The notes: a model not told the origin generated them from the sequence alone. Numbered from the stretch's first letter, positions 44,701-56,079 are shown. The stretch: DNA of 64,000 nt from Bacteroides reticulotermitis JCM 10512 (GCF_000517545.1 NZ_BAIV01000018.1:1-64000), one strand, 5' to 3'. A program made the numbers and translations.

Positions 44701-46038
44701 TTATTTCAGTTTAATTTCTTCACCGTTAACGACGACATCATTCAGCGTGATGCGTTCGCAGTTCTCAAAGACACAAGCTTGCTTTCCGCCTTGGATGTGT
44801 ATGTCGCGAAGCACAATATCCGAGATGGGCGCTTCTTCAAGTCCAACGATTTTAATCGGCGTCTTCACGCCCGTTACCGTCATACCACTGATATGCACAT
44901 TGCGAAAGATGGGTGTACGTTCGGACTTCGGTTCATCCGGCATCTTACTGTACTTCAAATCCAACACTACGGCTTCTTGCTTGATGTTACTCATTACAAT
45001 GTTACTTACGCGGATATCTTCAACGATCCCACCGCGTCCACGGGAAGATTTGAGACGGATTCCACGATCAGTACCGTCGAACACGCAGTTGGAAATAGTT
45101 ACTTTGCGAACGCTTCCACTCATCTCACTGCCGATAACGACTCCCCCGTGACCGGAAAGCATCGTACAATTAGTAATGGTGATATTCTCACAAGGAACAC
45201 CGATGCGACGTGCTTGTGCGTCTCTGCCCGATTTAAGGGTAATGCAATCGTCGCCAACGGAGATGTGACAATCGCTGATGTGAACATTCCGGCAAGATTC
45301 CGGATTGATACCGTCGGTATTGGGCGAAGGTACGTTGTGAATGGTAATTCCTTTCACCTTTACATTCTCGCAGAACTCAGGGTTGACCGTCCAGAACGGA
45401 GAATTGATAATCTTAATGCCTTCGATCTTCACATTCTTGCAGCGCACCGGCTGAATAAACGGAGGACGGAAGAAACGGCGTTGCAAGGTATTGATATAAT
45501 CTTCGTTTGTTTCGGCGTAAATAGCTTTCGTATCATTTTCCTTATCCCACATGGGTTGGTATTTGTTGATATCACGCATACCGTTATCTTTCAGGTCGAT
45601 CATCACGCGGAAGAACTCCATCCACCATTTCTTTCCCTGTCCGTCTAAGGTTCCTTCACCTTTGATCGTGATGTTCTCGGCATCTACGGCATAGATCAGC
45701 GGTTGGAAACTCTTCATCATCACCCCCTCGTGGCGCACTTCAACAAAAGGCAAATAGTTGTCAAAGTCGTCCGAGAAGAGCAAAGTAGCTCCGGCTCCCA
45801 AGTCGAGCGTAATGTTACTTTTCAGGTGAATGCTCCCGGTCAGGTAAGTTCCGGCAGGGAAATAAAGTGTACCTCCACCGTTTGCGTTCAAACGGTTAAT
45901 GGTCGAATTGATCAGTTTGGTATTCAAGGTTTTCCCATTTGCCTTAGCTCCTGCTTTCAGCATATCGACGCGCTCCGCACGCAAAGCAACAGCGGTGCAC
46001 AGACAAAGAAGGGATAAAAAGAGTGTTCGTATTCTCAT
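44701..46038 (-). CDS. GH28 polygalacturonase
   Basis: Intact 445-residue secreted right-handed beta-helix (signal MRIRTLFLSLLCLCTAVALR). All GH28 motifs are present in order: NTDGIN, GDDCITLKSG, GHGGVVIGSE and RLKS, giving the three catalytic aspartates and the substrate-binding His, Arg and Lys. It matches BT1018. It releases galacturonic acid from the backbone after demethylation. It starts 45 bases after the GH78 gene. Confidence 0.92.
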   Translation of the reverse strand: MRIRTLFLSLLCLCTAVALRAERVDMLKAGAKANGKTLNTKLINSTINRLNANGGGTLYFPAGTYLTGSIHLKSNITLDLGAGATLLFSDDFDNYLPFVEVRHEGVMMKSFQPLIYAVDAENITIKGEGTLDGQGKKWWMEFFRVMIDLKDNGMRDINKYQPMWDKENDTKAIYAETNEDYINTLQRRFFRPPFIQPVRCKNVKIEGIKIINSPFWTVNPEFCENVKVKGITIHNVPSPNTDGINPESCRNVHISDCHISVGDDCITLKSGRDAQARRIGVPCENITITNCTMLSGHGGVVIGSEMSGSVRKVTISNCVFDGTDRGIRLKSSRGRGGIVEDIRVSNIVMSNIKQEAVVLDLKYSKMPDEPKSERTPIFRNVHISGMTVTGVKTPIKIVGLEEAPISDIVLRDIHIQGGKQACVFENCERITLNDVVVNGEEIKLK

Positions 46039-46083
46039 TATATTGTATTTTACAAATTATAGTACAAGCGCACGCTTGCCGAA

Positions 46084-48919
46084 TCAGTTTCCGGGCAAGC
46101 TGACAGTAAACTTATGCGTACCGCTTTCTACCTTGCGAGGTTCTTTCTCACCGGGCACAGACACAACAGCCGTCGTATTGACAGGTACCGCAACATGCAG
46201 CGTAAACACGCCATTCTGATGCGTCCAATCGACAGAAACCGTTCCGTAAAGCGTCTCGTAAGTAGATTTCACATAAGCCAGATCACCTACCGGCTGGGGA
46301 GCGATCCGGAAAGTCTGATAACCTTCGCACACTTCTTTCTGATCCTCAGTCGTGAGAACGGTAGAAGTTGCGGGACGAATACCAACCAACGAGTTAAAGA
46401 ACCATTCGTCAATCTGTCCCATCATGAAGTGATTCCAAGAGGAACCTTGACGGGGATCCCATTGTTCGGTCAGTGTGGTCGCACCGAATTTCAATTGGAA
46501 ACCGTAGCCCGGCGCTTCTTCGTGATTGAACATCTTATAGATTAATTCATTCTCACCGTGACGTGCCAAGGTTTGAATCAGATACCGATTGCCGACATCT
46601 CCGGTAGTCAACCGGTTCCCGTGAGCTTCCACATCTTTCACCAGATTCATAAACACTTGGTTGTTCAAGGCTTGATTCTCACCGGAGATTCCCTGCCCAT
46701 CTGTATTCTTAATCATATGTAGGAACAACGGCAGTGCGTTGCTGCACTGGCTTCCTGTACCATACTGTGCCGTGTGGTCATCGAAGAATGTTTGATTGAA
46801 AGCCTTCTTTATATCATTCGCCAAAGCGCTGTAATGATTCACATCGTATGTATTGCCTACCAATGCAGCGGCTTTTACCAGATATTGTATCGTCATGTAG
46901 TAATGAGCGGTGGCAACCAGCGGCACGGGTGTATTGCGTGAGAAACCTGCACGGAAGTCTCCATAATCGTACCAGTCGCCCAGTCCGAAAGAAAGAATAC
47001 CCTTGTCCGCACGAGTCGTCAGGTAGTCCGCATAGCGACGCATGTTCTGATAATACGTTCTGATTAGCGTGTCATCACCATACGTCTCGTAATACATGAA
47101 CGGAAAGATGACCAACGCGCCACCCCATTCGGGCGATTCGGCGAATGCATCCATGCCCGGACCTTCAAACACAACGTATTCGGGTGCGGTTGTCGGCATG
47201 GCTCCATTAGCGTGCTGTGCGTCCGCCATGTTCTGCATGATTTGCGGACCGAAAGCTGCCAAGTCATAATTGTACAACAGTCCGGGACCGTTGAGATGTA
47301 CTTGTTCCAACCAGCCGAGCTTCTCACGGTGCGGACAGTCTGTGAACACCGACTGCATATTACTCCGCACAGCCTTTTCGATCAAGCGGTGAGCCGCATT
47401 GAAGATCGGATTCGAACTATCGAAAGTCGATACTTTCTTCGCTGAGTTATAAATGAAACAAGACTGTATTTGCTTTACTACGGGAAGCTTCTGCGGATTC
47501 TTCTGGCCTTTCAACACGGCACCTTCCACTTGTATGTAACGGAAGCCGTAATACGAGAAACGTGGATGCCAGGTTTCATCTCCTTCGCCTTTGAGCGTAT
47601 ATTCGTAATAGTGTTGGCGACCGGTTTGACGTTGGTCGCATGCTCCTTCACTCGTCAGTGCTTCGGCAACCAGCAAAGTAATTTTCTGTCCTTTCTTACC
47701 ACGTACGGTTATCTCCGGGAAACCGGCTAAGTTCTGCCCCATATCCAAAACCAGTGCCGAAGGATCGACCGTTCGTTTGGTTGATTTGCATGCGGCGGTT
47801 ACTTCTTCCGGTGTCAATTTCGTTACTTTCTGAATGCCATAACGCTCCATTATCTTCACAGGAGCGGCCTTTTGCGGGCGAAGTACTCCCTTAGGAGCTT
47901 CTTGGAGAACAACCGAATGCCAGCGGTTATCATTAAAACCGGCTTGGTTCCATCCTTTTTGCTCCCGACGAGCATCGTAATCCTCACCTCCATAGATACA
48001 GTTGAAGGTTATCGGACTTAGATCATATTTCCACTGGTCGTCCGAATAGATCGTTTCCTTACTTCCATCTTCGTAATTGATCTCCAACGTAAACAAGAGT
48101 GTGGGAGGCCCGAAGCTGATTTGCAGTTTGCGGTAGCGTCCGCCCTGCACATTATAAAAACCGTTGCCTAACAGAATCCCGGCAACATTCTCTCCACGCT
48201 TCAAGAGTGTTGTTACGTCGTAGGTATTATAATAAACACTTTTATCATAATCACTCCAAAGCGGGGCGAACTCGCTCTCTCCTACCTTTTTCCCATTCAA
48301 TGAAAATTCGTAGAAGCCAAGTCCGCAGACATAAGCCGTAGCTTCGGCAATCTTTTTATTGGCTTGGAATGCTCGACGCAGACTAATGCTTTTCTTTGCC
48401 AAGGTGTCTACAGCATCCCAAGCGGCTTTCACTTCGGGCTTCTTCAATTCACTTCCATGAAATCTTCGGCCTTCGGGCAGATGAGCATCTGCACGGGTTA
48501 TCGCTCCGATCCATTTACCGGAGGAAAGGTTTTCGGGAGCTAAGCGAAACTTCGCTTCCCCACTCCATGCCGAAGGTGTGTCTGTTTCATCCCAAACACG
48601 TACCTTCCATATATAATTATAGGAACCGTTACGGCTGAGTTTAGCCACATTGGTAGATACTAGCTGACTTTGTGAAGAGATTACTTTTCCACTATTCCAA
48701 ACGGAGCGGTTTGTACAAGCCTCACGTATATCAAGCTCGTAGGCTGTTTGTCGTGTACCATTCTGCGGTGATTCCATCACCCATCAAGCGGGGATGAGTT
48801 TCGACCACTACCAGTCCTTCTTGCATTTCACATGTAAGACGACTTATCGTTATGTTCTTTGCCTGCACGCAGAATGGCAGGCAAAGAAGCAATAAAAGTA
48901 TTTGTTTTCTTATATTCAT
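46084..48919 (-). CDS. GH78 alpha-L-rhamnosidase, 5' frameshift
   Basis: Restored length about 945 residues. The start at 48919 (MNIRKQILLLLLCLPFCVQA) gives a signal peptide and lies 16 bases after the GH143/GH142 stop codon. GH78 layout: fibronectin-like and jelly-roll domains, then the barrel with FTDCPHREKLGWLEQVHLNGPG, FGLGDWYDYGDFRAG and TTLTEQWDPRQGSSWNHFMMGQ. The DCPxRExxGW motif contains the usual catalytic residues. The frame breaks near 48784 between HPRL and WVMESPQNGTRQTAYELDI; two bases lost or one gained would restore it. It matches BT1019. Rhamnosidase family is clear; the exact linkage is not. Confidence 0.88.
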
Positions 48920-48934
48920 TATTTCAATCATTCA

Positions 48935-51900
48935 CTATTTCAACACATCCGGACAGACGATTCGGGTTAGCTTATCTGCATGTCCGACCTCTTTGCCATC
49001 AACAAAAATACGGAATCCTTTGCCATAATGGTAGCGATCTCCATTTTTATCCCAAAGAATAGTCAGGTTGTGTCCATGATAAAGCACATTATCCAGACAG
49101 AACCAATCCCACTTGCCTTCCGGAATCAACGGATTCACTTCAATCGTGTTGTCCAAGCGAGGACGTAAACCGATCAGTCCGGTAATCATCAGATCATTGA
49201 ATGTGGAGTGGTTATAGTAACGGCTACGTTCCTGATCGCCTTTCAACCAATAACCGGTCACTTCATCCAGGTATTCGCCAATATACGGACGGCCGCGATG
49301 ATATTGGGACTCTACATACAATTCCATCTGACGAAAGTAAACGCTATCTGTCAAAGCACGGAACAGTTCGTCGTTCTTGGCACTTGGCTGATAATGGTTC
49401 AGGTAGTTGCCCAATGCCGTCAAGGTCTGTGCCGAAGCAAACGGCCAGATCGCTCCATCCCATTCGCACTTACCTACTCCACGGGTACGGAACTCGGGAT
49501 GACGACGTTCGGCTGTAGTCAATCCATAAGGAGCTGCAAAACCGTTTTCGTCCATTACTTCTTTCCAAGCAGAGTCGTACTTATCTGCGTCCGGTAGATT
49601 GAAATACCAGGGCATGTAACCGATGGCTTCACGCACATTGGCTGAAGAATCCGTACGCATCGTTTCGAAGAAGTTGTGACGGGTGTTCCACAGTTTGTCT
49701 TGTACCAGTTGCTTCAGCGTATCTGCTTTCAAGCCGTAGGTCATAGCCATTCCTTCATCTCCGGAAAGAACTCCCATCAATGAAAGCGCTTTGGCATTAC
49801 CATACATATAGCTGTTGATTGTCGGACGAGCATATTTCTTCTTACGTCCTCCACTGATCGACTCTTCCATACCATCCTGCACATCACCTTGCCAGTACAG
49901 GCCATTTGATAGGCGGTTGGTACGCTCCCAACGTTTGTATTCCGTATCCAAATCTTTCTTCATGTCAAGCATGAATTCCCGTTTTCCATCTACCATGTAG
50001 CGAGCTAGTACGGCATCGGCATTCCAAGAGCTGAACTTATCCATCTTCTTCATCGGTCCGCCCTCGTTGCCACGATACCAGGTATGGATGATCTGATCCA
50101 AGTATTTGGGATCACGCAACCAACGGCTTTCATAGATATGGTGACCGATGGCACAAGCAATCAAGTTGTACTTATCCGAATAAGAGCGTTGTACAAGGAA
50201 TTCGGTCATGCCGTAGCCTACCGGAGTCTCTTTGATGTGCTTGCGCAAGCTCCACCAACGGTAGTAATACATCTCTTCAAAGTTGTGCTGAGGACATTCA
50301 AATAGCGGAATGTTCTCTTCCATCCATTCGGACGCCTGAGCATTGGGAATAGCCTGAGCGATATTCTCATCTTCCATACCATTGAAGTAATCGGTATAGC
50401 GGGCAAAGTTTTCATATTTCAAGACTGCCGAAGTCGCATCTTTATCGACTGAGGATGTTTTCACATTGGCAATGCGATATTCTACCAAAGGGGCTTGTGA
50501 ACCAGCATCAGCTACATCATAATCCTGATCGGCCGGTGTGTCTACGGTAGGGAATGTACGTGGTATGCCGGTACGGAAAGAAATTCGTTCAATGGAAGCT
50601 ACGGGAGCATAGAACATACGCAATCCAACGCGCTTTCCATCAACAGATACTTGGATATTCCGATCCGCAACCGAAAGGACTGCTTCTACATGGTAAGTCT
50701 TTCCGGCTTCATATTTCATCATATTACCGAAACGTGAACCTCCTTTTGCACGGAATGTTCCGTCATCAGTCATTTCCAAGCGAGAACAAGCAATTCCATT
50801 CTCATCCAGGAAGTCTATCTGAAGAGTTCCCTTATCGTTTTGTCCGGCTTGCAGGTCGAAAGAGACTTTCAACTCTTTAGAAGCCGGTATCTTACGTTCT
50901 ACTTTGGCATAATCAAACGGATCTTTATCCTGCAAAGTCAGCCACTGACCGGATAAAGAAACCGGAGCCCATACCGGAGAATAGATATTCCAATTGGTTA
51001 GATCGGATAGCTTCTTGCAGTCGGCGAAGTTGTCATTGGCATGTGCTGATGCGTTCAACTCAACCGGAACCGGGATGCGGGAGATCCACATATCTTCTTT
51101 GTTCACACTGTAAGCCACCCAGAGATCTTTATCAGCCGGCACTCCGTTGCCTTCCTGAATACCGCGAACATATTGCGGTCCGTACGATTTATAGTTGCCC
51201 CCATAACGCATGGGAGGTATTTCTCCATTTACAAGGTTCAGTGTTGTATATTCCAAACCGTCTTTACTCAGGGAGATAGCGAGCGGCCAACGGAATTCTG
51301 ACGGGTTATATACAGTAGCATAGGTACCGTCACTTAGGCGTTGTCCCCATATCTTAGCATTGCTATTTACAAAGCCCTTAGCTCGTAATACATGTTCGGC
51401 CCATGTGTGTCCGCCATCTGCACTGATTGATGTCAACGCGTGCTTCCACAGACTGGCTATTTTTCCATCGGGCAGCGTATAGCAATTAAAAGCTTTATAG
51501 CCTTTCTTCAGTGGAATTAGCGGATCTTCACGGTCAGCCTCTTCCACCCATTGCATCATATACAAGGGGTTATCGAGTATTTCCTGACACGACTTAACGA
51601 ATTCACGATCTTTGCTTTTCTTGAAATTGGGATAGTCCGTGTTCTTTTCACTAAAGCCGTGGTTGTAATAGATAAAGTAGATCGGACCGTAAGAACCATC
51701 CTTTTTGATCTCGCGGACTACACGTCCAATTCCATTGCCATCATTGGGATCGTCTTTCTTGTCTAACGCCACTCCATAATTTCCCATAGTAATGAGCCGT
51801 CCTGACTTAGACACATAAAAGCCAACACGTTGATGCATGATTGCGATCAAGTCTTTGGCTTTAACGCCCGGATAGGTATCTTTCGTATACCCGTCCGGTA

Positions 51901-52276
51901 CTTTGTAAGGAGGAAATACGACTTCCGGATTTGTCCATTGATACCCATCTTTTGAAGTCATCAGGAATGTTTGAGAAGGTGGTACATGCTCGTCTACCGG
52001 ATCAGCCAGATATTGATAAAAGAACTGTCCGTTCCAATAGGCCAACATCGGTTGGTGATTGTAGGTCCATCCGCTACCGTTGGAAGCATCCGGATGTTCG
52101 CGATTGGCGCGTACCAACTGGATATTGTGTACACCTACCACCGGTGACAGTTGTCCGTCATGGTAAGTAGGGTTCGATAATTCTTTGCCAGTGTAATGTA
52201 TTAGATCTTGTGCTGACATGGTAACTGATAACCAACCGGCTGCCAGCAAACAAAGAACCTTTGCAGAATTATTCAT
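48935..52276 (-). CDS. Bifunctional GH143 DHA hydrolase / GH142 beta-L-arabinofuranosidase
   Basis: Intact 1113-residue secreted protein (signal MNNSAKVLCLLAAGWLSVTM). Residues about 25-620 hold a sialidase-like propeller (WTYNHQPMLAYWNGQFF, MTSKDGYQWTNPEV, ISADGGHTWAEHV) plus a jelly-roll insert. Residues about 630-1113 hold an (alpha/alpha)6 barrel (YYYRWWSLRKHIKETP, WNADAVLARYMVDGKREF, EWDGAIWPFASAQTLTAL). It matches BT1020, founder of both GH142 and GH143, which digests RG-II chain D: arabinofuranose on 3-deoxy-D-lyxo-heptulosaric acid (DHA). It starts 20 bases after the GH43 gene. Confidence 0.9.
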   Translation of the reverse strand: MNNSAKVLCLLAAGWLSVTMSAQDLIHYTGKELSNPTYHDGQLSPVVGVHNIQLVRANREHPDASNGSGWTYNHQPMLAYWNGQFFYQYLADPVDEHVPPSQTFLMTSKDGYQWTNPEVVFPPYKVPDGYTKDTYPGVKAKDLIAIMHQRVGFYVSKSGRLITMGNYGVALDKKDDPNDGNGIGRVVREIKKDGSYGPIYFIYYNHGFSEKNTDYPNFKKSKDREFVKSCQEILDNPLYMMQWVEEADREDPLIPLKKGYKAFNCYTLPDGKIASLWKHALTSISADGGHTWAEHVLRAKGFVNSNAKIWGQRLSDGTYATVYNPSEFRWPLAISLSKDGLEYTTLNLVNGEIPPMRYGGNYKSYGPQYVRGIQEGNGVPADKDLWVAYSVNKEDMWISRIPVPVELNASAHANDNFADCKKLSDLTNWNIYSPVWAPVSLSGQWLTLQDKDPFDYAKVERKIPASKELKVSFDLQAGQNDKGTLQIDFLDENGIACSRLEMTDDGTFRAKGGSRFGNMMKYEAGKTYHVEAVLSVADRNIQVSVDGKRVGLRMFYAPVASIERISFRTGIPRTFPTVDTPADQDYDVADAGSQAPLVEYRIANVKTSSVDKDATSAVLKYENFARYTDYFNGMEDENIAQAIPNAQASEWMEENIPLFECPQHNFEEMYYYRWWSLRKHIKETPVGYGMTEFLVQRSYSDKYNLIACAIGHHIYESRWLRDPKYLDQIIHTWYRGNEGGPMKKMDKFSSWNADAVLARYMVDGKREFMLDMKKDLDTEYKRWERTNRLSNGLYWQGDVQDGMEESISGGRKKKYARPTINSYMYGNAKALSLMGVLSGDEGMAMTYGLKADTLKQLVQDKLWNTRHNFFETMRTDSSANVREAIGYMPWYFNLPDADKYDSAWKEVMDENGFAAPYGLTTAERRHPEFRTRGVGKCEWDGAIWPFASAQTLTALGNYLNHYQPSAKNDELFRALTDSVYFRQMELYVESQYHRGRPYIGEYLDEVTGYWLKGDQERSRYYNHSTFNDLMITGLIGLRPRLDNTIEVNPLIPEGKWDWFCLDNVLYHGHNLTILWDKNGDRYHYGKGFRIFVDGKEVGHADKLTRIVCPDVLK

Positions 52277-52296
52277 GATATATTATAGGTTTTTAA

Positions 52297-53226
52297 TTAT
52301 TTCTTCTCGCTTTCCTTGATCAGGTTCTTCACTACTGATTCGGAAGCTTTAAAAATGGTGCCGTGTTTATGTCCTACCGGAACGCTCACCTGCTGGGTTG
52401 CATCGGTAAACTGTTTGAAATCCTTTGTACGTACTGCACCATATATCTTTCTCTTATATACATCAAAATAGATCAAATAGTCATCTCCTATCTTCTCTAC
52501 GGATGGTCCTTCAACAAAAGACTCCGTGAAAGGTTCAGACGCCGGGCTATAAGGTCCTTCGGCTGATTCGGCAAACGCCACTTTCAAGTTACGTTCGGGA
52601 CGTGTATTGTCTTTAAGTACCATTACATAATCTTTGGGTGCTCGCTTGACAATAACCGCATCGATGGAACTGAAGCCGGGATCATACAAAACCTTAGCCT
52701 TAGAGACGGTTTTGAAATCCTTGGTCTTGATGTAATAAAGTCGATGATTATTGTCCTCATCTTCGATACCGCGTTCAAACCGTCCGGGAATACATGATGC
52801 CCACACAACCATAAACTCTTGCGTTTCGTCATCATAAAAGATTTCAGGCGCCCATACATTTACCGTTGTCGGCTCATCGGCCATTACCGGAATTGTCTGT
52901 TGCTCCGACCAATGTACGAGGTCTTTGGAATGGGCATACCCGAAGCCCAGGTCTCCTTTCCAGCTTGTTGTCCAAACCAAATGAAAGGTTCCATCAGGCG
53001 TTCTGACCATGGAAGGGTCGCGCATCAATTGATGTTTCCCTAACTCCGGTTTAAGCCATGTGCCGGCAATCGTATCCCAACGCAATCCATCTTCACTATA
53101 TAAATAACGCAGTCCCTCATCTGCCGGTTCATGAAAAGAAGTGAACATATAATATTCCTTCGGAGCCTGACACGATGCCAAGCATAATAAACCTAAAGCC
53201 GCAACAATATTTCTTATCTTTTTCAT
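52297..53226 (-). CDS. GH43-like five-bladed propeller lipoprotein
   Basis: Intact 309-residue protein; MKKIRNIVAALGLLCLASC gives a lipobox (LASC). The propeller fold of GH43 is suggested by MRDPSMVRTPDGTFHLVWTT (Asp in RDPS), VNVWAPEIFYDD and a late Glu in ESFVEGPSVEKIGDDYLIYFD, the three usual acidic positions. It matches BT1021. Likely removes an L-arabinose or xylose-type residue at the cell surface or periplasmic face; activity unproven. First gene of a five-gene operon with the palindromic form of the regulon element upstream. Confidence 0.85.
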   Translation of the reverse strand: MKKIRNIVAALGLLCLASCQAPKEYYMFTSFHEPADEGLRYLYSEDGLRWDTIAGTWLKPELGKHQLMRDPSMVRTPDGTFHLVWTTSWKGDLGFGYAHSKDLVHWSEQQTIPVMADEPTTVNVWAPEIFYDDETQEFMVVWASCIPGRFERGIEDEDNNHRLYYIKTKDFKTVSKAKVLYDPGFSSIDAVIVKRAPKDYVMVLKDNTRPERNLKVAFAESAEGPYSPASEPFTESFVEGPSVEKIGDDYLIYFDVYKRKIYGAVRTKDFKQFTDATQQVSVPVGHKHGTIFKASESVVKNLIKESEKK

Positions 53227-53268
53227 TTACGCGATTTCTTCTCTTATATACTTTCTTTGTTTATGATG

Positions 53269-53296
53269 AGACGGAGTACAAATGCATTTGTACTCA
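53269..53296 (-). promoter_or_regulatory. Bipartite RG-II regulon element, copy 5 (palindromic)
   Basis: In gene orientation TGAGTACAAA, 12 bases, CCGTCT, about 42 bases before the GH43 start. In this copy the bases 53274-53295 are a perfect 22-bp palindrome (GAGTACAAATG joined to its reverse complement), so the left box is present on both strands. Confidence 0.78.
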
Positions 53297-53343
53297 AATA
53301 TCCTCGTCTATTTTGCGATAGCTACCCTATGATCAGTTGCAAG

Positions 53344-53374
53344 AAGGGGACTGTTCATCAAGAACAGTCCCCTT
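53344..53374 (-). terminator. Hairpin after the DUF3826 gene
   Basis: AAGGGGACTGTTC (53344-53356) pairs perfectly with GAACAGTCCCCTT (53362-53374) around a five-base loop, about 60 bases after the DUF3826 stop codon. The U-tract is poor (CTTGC), but the stem is very stable and it separates the PL1-DUF3826 unit from the GH43 operon. Confidence 0.7.
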
Positions 53375-53434
53375 CGCCATCAAACAAACTAACCATTATA
53401 TATAATGGGAAAGTGTTCTTTCTTTGCAGATCTT

Positions 53435-54106
53435 TTACAAGGATCCGCCACGTGCTTTAACTCGTTTGTACCATGCTTCACGCTCTTTGGTCAAGTCATA
53501 TCCGCGTTTAGCCAAGTAGTTATTGATTCTACCTTTGTACTTACCGAACGCAGCATGTTTCTTATTTGAGTTTTCCGCATCCAGTGCAAACTCGCGAGCT
53601 TCGACCAACCAAGCATAAATCTGTGCCTTCTCGTCTTCCTTCAAAGTCGGAATCATATCGAGCGTGGCCTCATAAGTCACCTTAACAACGCCATAAGTCA
53701 TTCCATCTTTCACGGCTTCTATCTGCTTCTCGTTTAAGAAGAGCGATAGATTGGCAGGAAAAGCAAAATGCGAACGGTATAGAGCGCCATCCTTTTCATC
53801 TTCGGCAGCTTTCAGTGTTTCGGTCTTTGTATTGCCGGTCAGCCCGGAATCTTTTACCTTCTGCACTTTCGCATCCCGTACTTCGTAAATATCATTCAGC
53901 TCGAAATAACGGTTAGCTATCGTATAGCACACCTCTTGAGCTACCTTTTTATCAGTAATCCCCAATTGGTCTACAATCTTTTGCGAACGGTTCACGATAG
54001 ACTCTACGTACTTCGGATCGCGATTTTCTTTGTTCAGATCGACTGCTCCGGCTGACATCCAGCCGAAACAGAAGAGTAAACAACTTATTATTACTTTTTT
54101 CATCAA
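53435..54106 (-). CDS. DUF3826 secreted protein
   Basis: Intact 223-residue protein with a signal peptide (MMKKVIISCLLFCFGWMSAG). The mature part is mainly helical (VESIVNRSQKIVDQLGITDKK, AEDEKDGALYRSHFAFPANL, GRINNYLAKRGYDLTKE) and belongs to DUF3826, a family found beside pectate lyases in Bacteroides loci. Its role is unknown. It lies 58 bases after the PL1 stop and corresponds to BT1022. Possible binding or accessory role for PL1. Confidence 0.85.
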   Translation of the reverse strand: MMKKVIISCLLFCFGWMSAGAVDLNKENRDPKYVESIVNRSQKIVDQLGITDKKVAQEVCYTIANRYFELNDIYEVRDAKVQKVKDSGLTGNTKTETLKAAEDEKDGALYRSHFAFPANLSLFLNEKQIEAVKDGMTYGVVKVTYEATLDMIPTLKEDEKAQIYAWLVEAREFALDAENSNKKHAAFGKYKGRINNYLAKRGYDLTKEREAWYKRVKARGGSL

Positions 54107-54164
54107 TCTTATTTTTTTAGGTAAGGCGCCGAAGGGAAATCCGGCTCCGGCACCTTGCCGGCAA

Positions 54165-55903
54165 TTACATTAACTTTCCTTTTTCAGCTAATGTGTCGTA
54201 GTTGTTCTTCAAGTCAGACCAATCAATTCTGTTCTTAGTGCTGATACCATTGATGTATTTCTCAAGGTTGGTGTATCCGTCACCTGTACAGTCTTTGTTG
54301 GCATCACTCGGATCATTCGGATTCAAGCCGTTAGCTTTCTCCCAAGCATCCGGCATACCATCACCGTCTGTATCTACATACGGAGTGCCTTTGTATTCAG
54401 GATAACCACCCATCTGACGAATATCAGTAATGATACCTTGCTTATATGAATCCTTAGGCATACGACGGTATCTGAACTGGCCATCATCACCAATTGATTT
54501 CGGAGACAAACCTGTTATATCGCCATTTGCATTCTTGGCAACCTTCTTGTCATAATAAGGAACACCGGTTTTTACTTCATCAATAATACGTTCGTCTACA
54601 ATATCACGAGTAGGAATATTAGCACCTACATGCTTTGTTACATAATCGTAAGCATCATTAGCAGATGTGATATCGATATAAGGCATAGCAAACGGAACAT
54701 TGCTTCTCATCTTTTCAGTGTATCCGTCTGTATTTGTCTGAGTCTCAATTTGGATACCACCATTCCAGTTATCAGCAGTGACTTTAGCGTTACCTTCCAT
54801 TACATTACCATCCGCATATACACGGCCATAAACTTTATAGTTCAATTTGCTACGTCCTGCTTCCGGTTTCAAGATACGAGCACCTACGTTGTCATTTTTA
54901 GGAGTAGCCGGTCCCGGTTTGTAGTAGTTGTTGATCATGTTGAACATAGCAGTGTAATCACCACCATCTACCGAACGGTGTACCCAGTTGAATACAACGT
55001 TATTGACGAAGTTAAACACGCCATTCCATCCTACTGAAGGGTTACGTCCTGAATTACTAGCCCAAAGGTTGCGTACAAACGCACAGTTCTCACCGCCCAA
55101 TGTGCTACCGAATGCATGGTTGTAAGTATCCAGTGCTTTGGCTGAGATTGTATTTTGAATGGTTACGTTTACAGTACCCAACTTTTCGTCTTTGCTTTCA
55201 TACTGTCCTTCACTTGGATCGTACATGTGGCGATAGAAGGAAATGTTTTCATCCAATCCCCATGTACAAGAACAGTGGTCGATCATAATGTTTCCAATCG
55301 GATTACCACCGAAGGAGTCATCACGATGCTAACTTTTGTTTCGCCACGACGGAAACGCATATGACGTACGATTACATCATGTGTATCTACCCAAAAAGAT
55401 TCACCTGCAATACAAACGCCATCACCCGGAGCTGTTTGTCCGGCAATTGTTACATAAGGAGCGCGAACAATAATCGGCGAGTTCAAACGAATAACACCTG
55501 CCACATTGAATACAATGGTACGAGCACCGCCTGTTTCACAAGCTTCACGGAAAGAGCCCGGACCACGATCATTCAAATTGGTAACTGTAATTACTTTACC
55601 TCCACGACCGCCGAAAGTGTACATACCACCTCCCTCAGCTCCCGGGAATGAAGGGATTCTAGCTTGTGGCAAATCGTAAGGACGAGAAGCCCATGAAATG
55701 TACGGGCGGCCTTCTTTTGCTTCTTTTTCAACAATAGGCAACGCTTTTGCCCATGCTTCATCAGAAAGACGACGTTCTTCCGTCATCATCTTTTTATAAT
55801 CCTCTTTTGCTTCGTCGGTAATCTGCGGGTATTGTGCCCAGACGGACTTCGGAGTCAGCATTGCGACAGCACAAACTGCCAGAAATACATGTTTCTTTTT
55901 CAT
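54165..55903 (-). CDS. PL1 pectate lyase, frameshifted
   Basis: Restored length about 579 residues with signal peptide MKKKHVFLAVCAVAMLTPKS. Right-handed beta-helix of PL1: FPGAEGGGMYTFGGRGGKVI, VIRLNSPIIV, HDVIVRHMRFRRG, DHCSCTWGLDEN and later YNAFGST-like and NNYYKPG motifs. The C-terminus has a calcium-binding-like DTDGDGMPDAWE repeat. One base is missing near 55323; restored it reads TKVSIVDDSFGGNPIGNIMIDHCS. Cleaves polygalacturonate by elimination, giving unsaturated ends for GH105. Matches BT1023. It has its own promoter behind the SusD terminator. Confidence 0.88.
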
Positions 55904-55934
55904 TTTCTTATTGGGTTTAGCCAGATTGTAATTT

Positions 55935-55942
55935 CAAAAATA
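55935..55942 (-). promoter_or_regulatory. -7 box for the PL1-DUF3826 unit
   Basis: On the minus strand TATTTTTG matches TAnnTTTG, 31 bases before the PL1 ATG at 55903. No RG-II regulon element is present here. Confidence 0.45.
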
Positions 55943-56079
55943 CAATAATAAGACGAAATAGAAAAAGAAATGTAATCAGCTAAATCTAATAATTTACTTT
56001 TTTATAGGATAGATTACCAAGTTTGCTCATTCAACCCGGTTTTTCACCAGTTGCAATGTATATCTCAATAATAAAAGAA

